This document shows positions 5,462 through 6,150 of a DNA stretch of 6,150 nt, piece by piece. The position numbers and the translations under genes were made by a program. The notes under the pieces were generated by a model. It saw only the letters and a program-made list of their open reading frames with translations, was not told the origin of the DNA and made no database searches. Position 1 is the stretch's first letter. Each line of letters opens with the position of its first letter. Source of the stretch: Cyanobacteriota bacterium (GTDB lineage Bacteria > Cyanobacteriota > Cyanobacteriia > Phormidesmidales > Phormidesmidaceae); contig JAQCHG010000115.1 of the NCBI GenBank assembly GCA_027619675.1, forward strand, positions 1 to 6,150. Direction: 5' to 3'.

Positions 5462-6150
5462 ATGGCTAGGGTTTCTTTCCAGTCCGTCACCAAGCGTTTT
5501 GACAATTTTGTGGCCGTCCGTGACCTCTCCATTGAGGTGGCGGACCAAGAATTTCTGGTGTTTGTCGGTCCCTCTGGCTGCGGCAAAACCACGTCTCTGC
5601 GGATGCTGGCGGGGTTGGAATCGGTGACCTCTGGGCAGATCTACATTGGCGATCGCTGCGTCAATGACCTGTCCCCCAAGGATCGCGACATCGCCATGGT
5701 GTTCCAGTCCTACGCCCTTTATCCCCACATGACCGTGTACGAAAACATGGCCTTTAGTCTGCAACTACAGGGGCTCAAGCGGGGGGAGATTCAACAGCGA
5801 GTGCAGCGGGCTGCCGGACAACTGGGCATTGATGCCCTACTGCATCGCAAACCCAAGGAACTGTCAGGGGGGCAACGGCAACGGGTAGCGGTCTGTCGGG
5901 CCATTGTCCGCAACCCAGCAGTGTTTTTGATGGATGAACCCCTCTCTAACCTGGATGCCAAACTGCGGGTGCAGGCCCGCACAGAAATCAGCAAGCTGCA
6001 TCAGGAACTGGGCACCACCTTTATCTACGTCACCCACGATCAGGTGGAAGCCATGACCATGGGCACCCGCATTGCCTTGCTCAAGGATGGGGTGTTGCAG
6101 CAGGTGGATACCCCCCAGGCCCTCTATGACCGTCCCGCCAATCGTTTTGT
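5462..6150 (+). CDS. MalK/UgpC-type sugar ABC transporter ATP-binding protein, 3'-truncated by window edge
   Basis: The first 229 residues of an ABC ATPase are visible and all nucleotide-binding motifs are present: Walker [10 protein letters not shown] (36-44), Q-loop Q82, signature LSGGQ (134-138), Walker B ending in D158-E159, D-loop SNLD (162-165) and switch H192. [18 protein letters not shown] at 81-98 is characteristic of the CUT1 group (MalK, UgpC, MsmX), which powers import of oligosaccharides, polyols or glycerol-3-phosphate from the cytoplasmic face of a permease dimer. The C-terminal regulatory (TOBE/OB) domain expected in this group lies beyond the edge. ATG 5462 is chosen because its product starts like family members. 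An in-frame ATG at 5369 would add 31 residues unlike the family. No permease or binding-protein gene is visible, as is common for shared CUT1 ATPases. Substrate is unknown. Confidence 0.95.
   Translation, partial: MARVSFQSVTKRFDNFVAVRDLSIEVADQEFLVFVGPSGCGKTTSLRMLAGLESVTSGQIYIGDRCVNDLSPKDRDIAMVFQSYALYPHMTVYENMAFSLQLQGLKRGEIQQRVQRAAGQLGIDALLHRKPKELSGGQRQRVAVCRAIVRNPAVFLMDEPLSNLDAKLRVQARTEISKLHQELGTTFIYVTHDQVEAMTMGTRIALLKDGVLQQVDTPQALYDRPANRF
5649..5656. repeat. HIP1 octamer GCGATCGC
   Basis: Fourth copy, within the ABC ATPase gene near the codons for residues 63-65. Confidence 0.8.

Overview
The window looks like cyanobacterial chromosome. Four copies of the octamer GCGATCGC (the HIP1 repeat typical of many cyanobacteria) lie at 1182, 1545, 4317 and 5649. 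The phosphoacceptor region HEINNPINFIYGNL of the kinase is a form common in cyanobacterial sensor kinases. The sequence is moderately GC-rich. No rRNA, tRNA, CRISPR array or transposase gene was recognised.

Layout, left to right. (1) 1-921, plus strand: the 3' three-quarters of a two-HKD phospholipase D/cardiolipin-synthase-like gene, cut by the left edge. (2) 922-1177: a convergent gap with a 9-bp inverted repeat and a REP-like palindrome. (3) 1178-1657, minus: a small unrecognised protein with about five membrane segments. (4) 1658-2008: no convincing gene, only small hairpins. (5) 2009-4687, minus: the main gene, an 892-residue protein that joins a complete Amt/Rh-type ammonium channel to a HAMP-like linker, a PAS domain, a coiled coil and a histidine kinase core. 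(6) 4688-5461: a 774-base divergent intergenic region with several inverted repeats, a possible plus-strand promoter and no convincing gene. (7) 5462 to the right edge, plus: the nucleotide-binding domain of a MalK/UgpC-type (CUT1) sugar ABC transporter ATPase, cut by the edge.

The genes do not form an obvious single pathway. The point of interest is the Amt-kinase fusion. All channel residues that can be aligned by eye with E. coli AmtB are retained, and so are the kinase H, N, G1, F and G2 boxes. It therefore reads as an intact membrane sensor in which ammonium binding or passage is expected to control autophosphorylation. Amt-histidine kinase fusions are already known (Ks-Amt5 of the anammox bacterium Kuenenia stuttgartiensis), so the principle is not new. 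The cyanobacterial setting, the HAMP-like plus PAS linker and the absence of a neighbouring response regulator are the parts worth following up. The long structured region upstream is a second, weaker lead.
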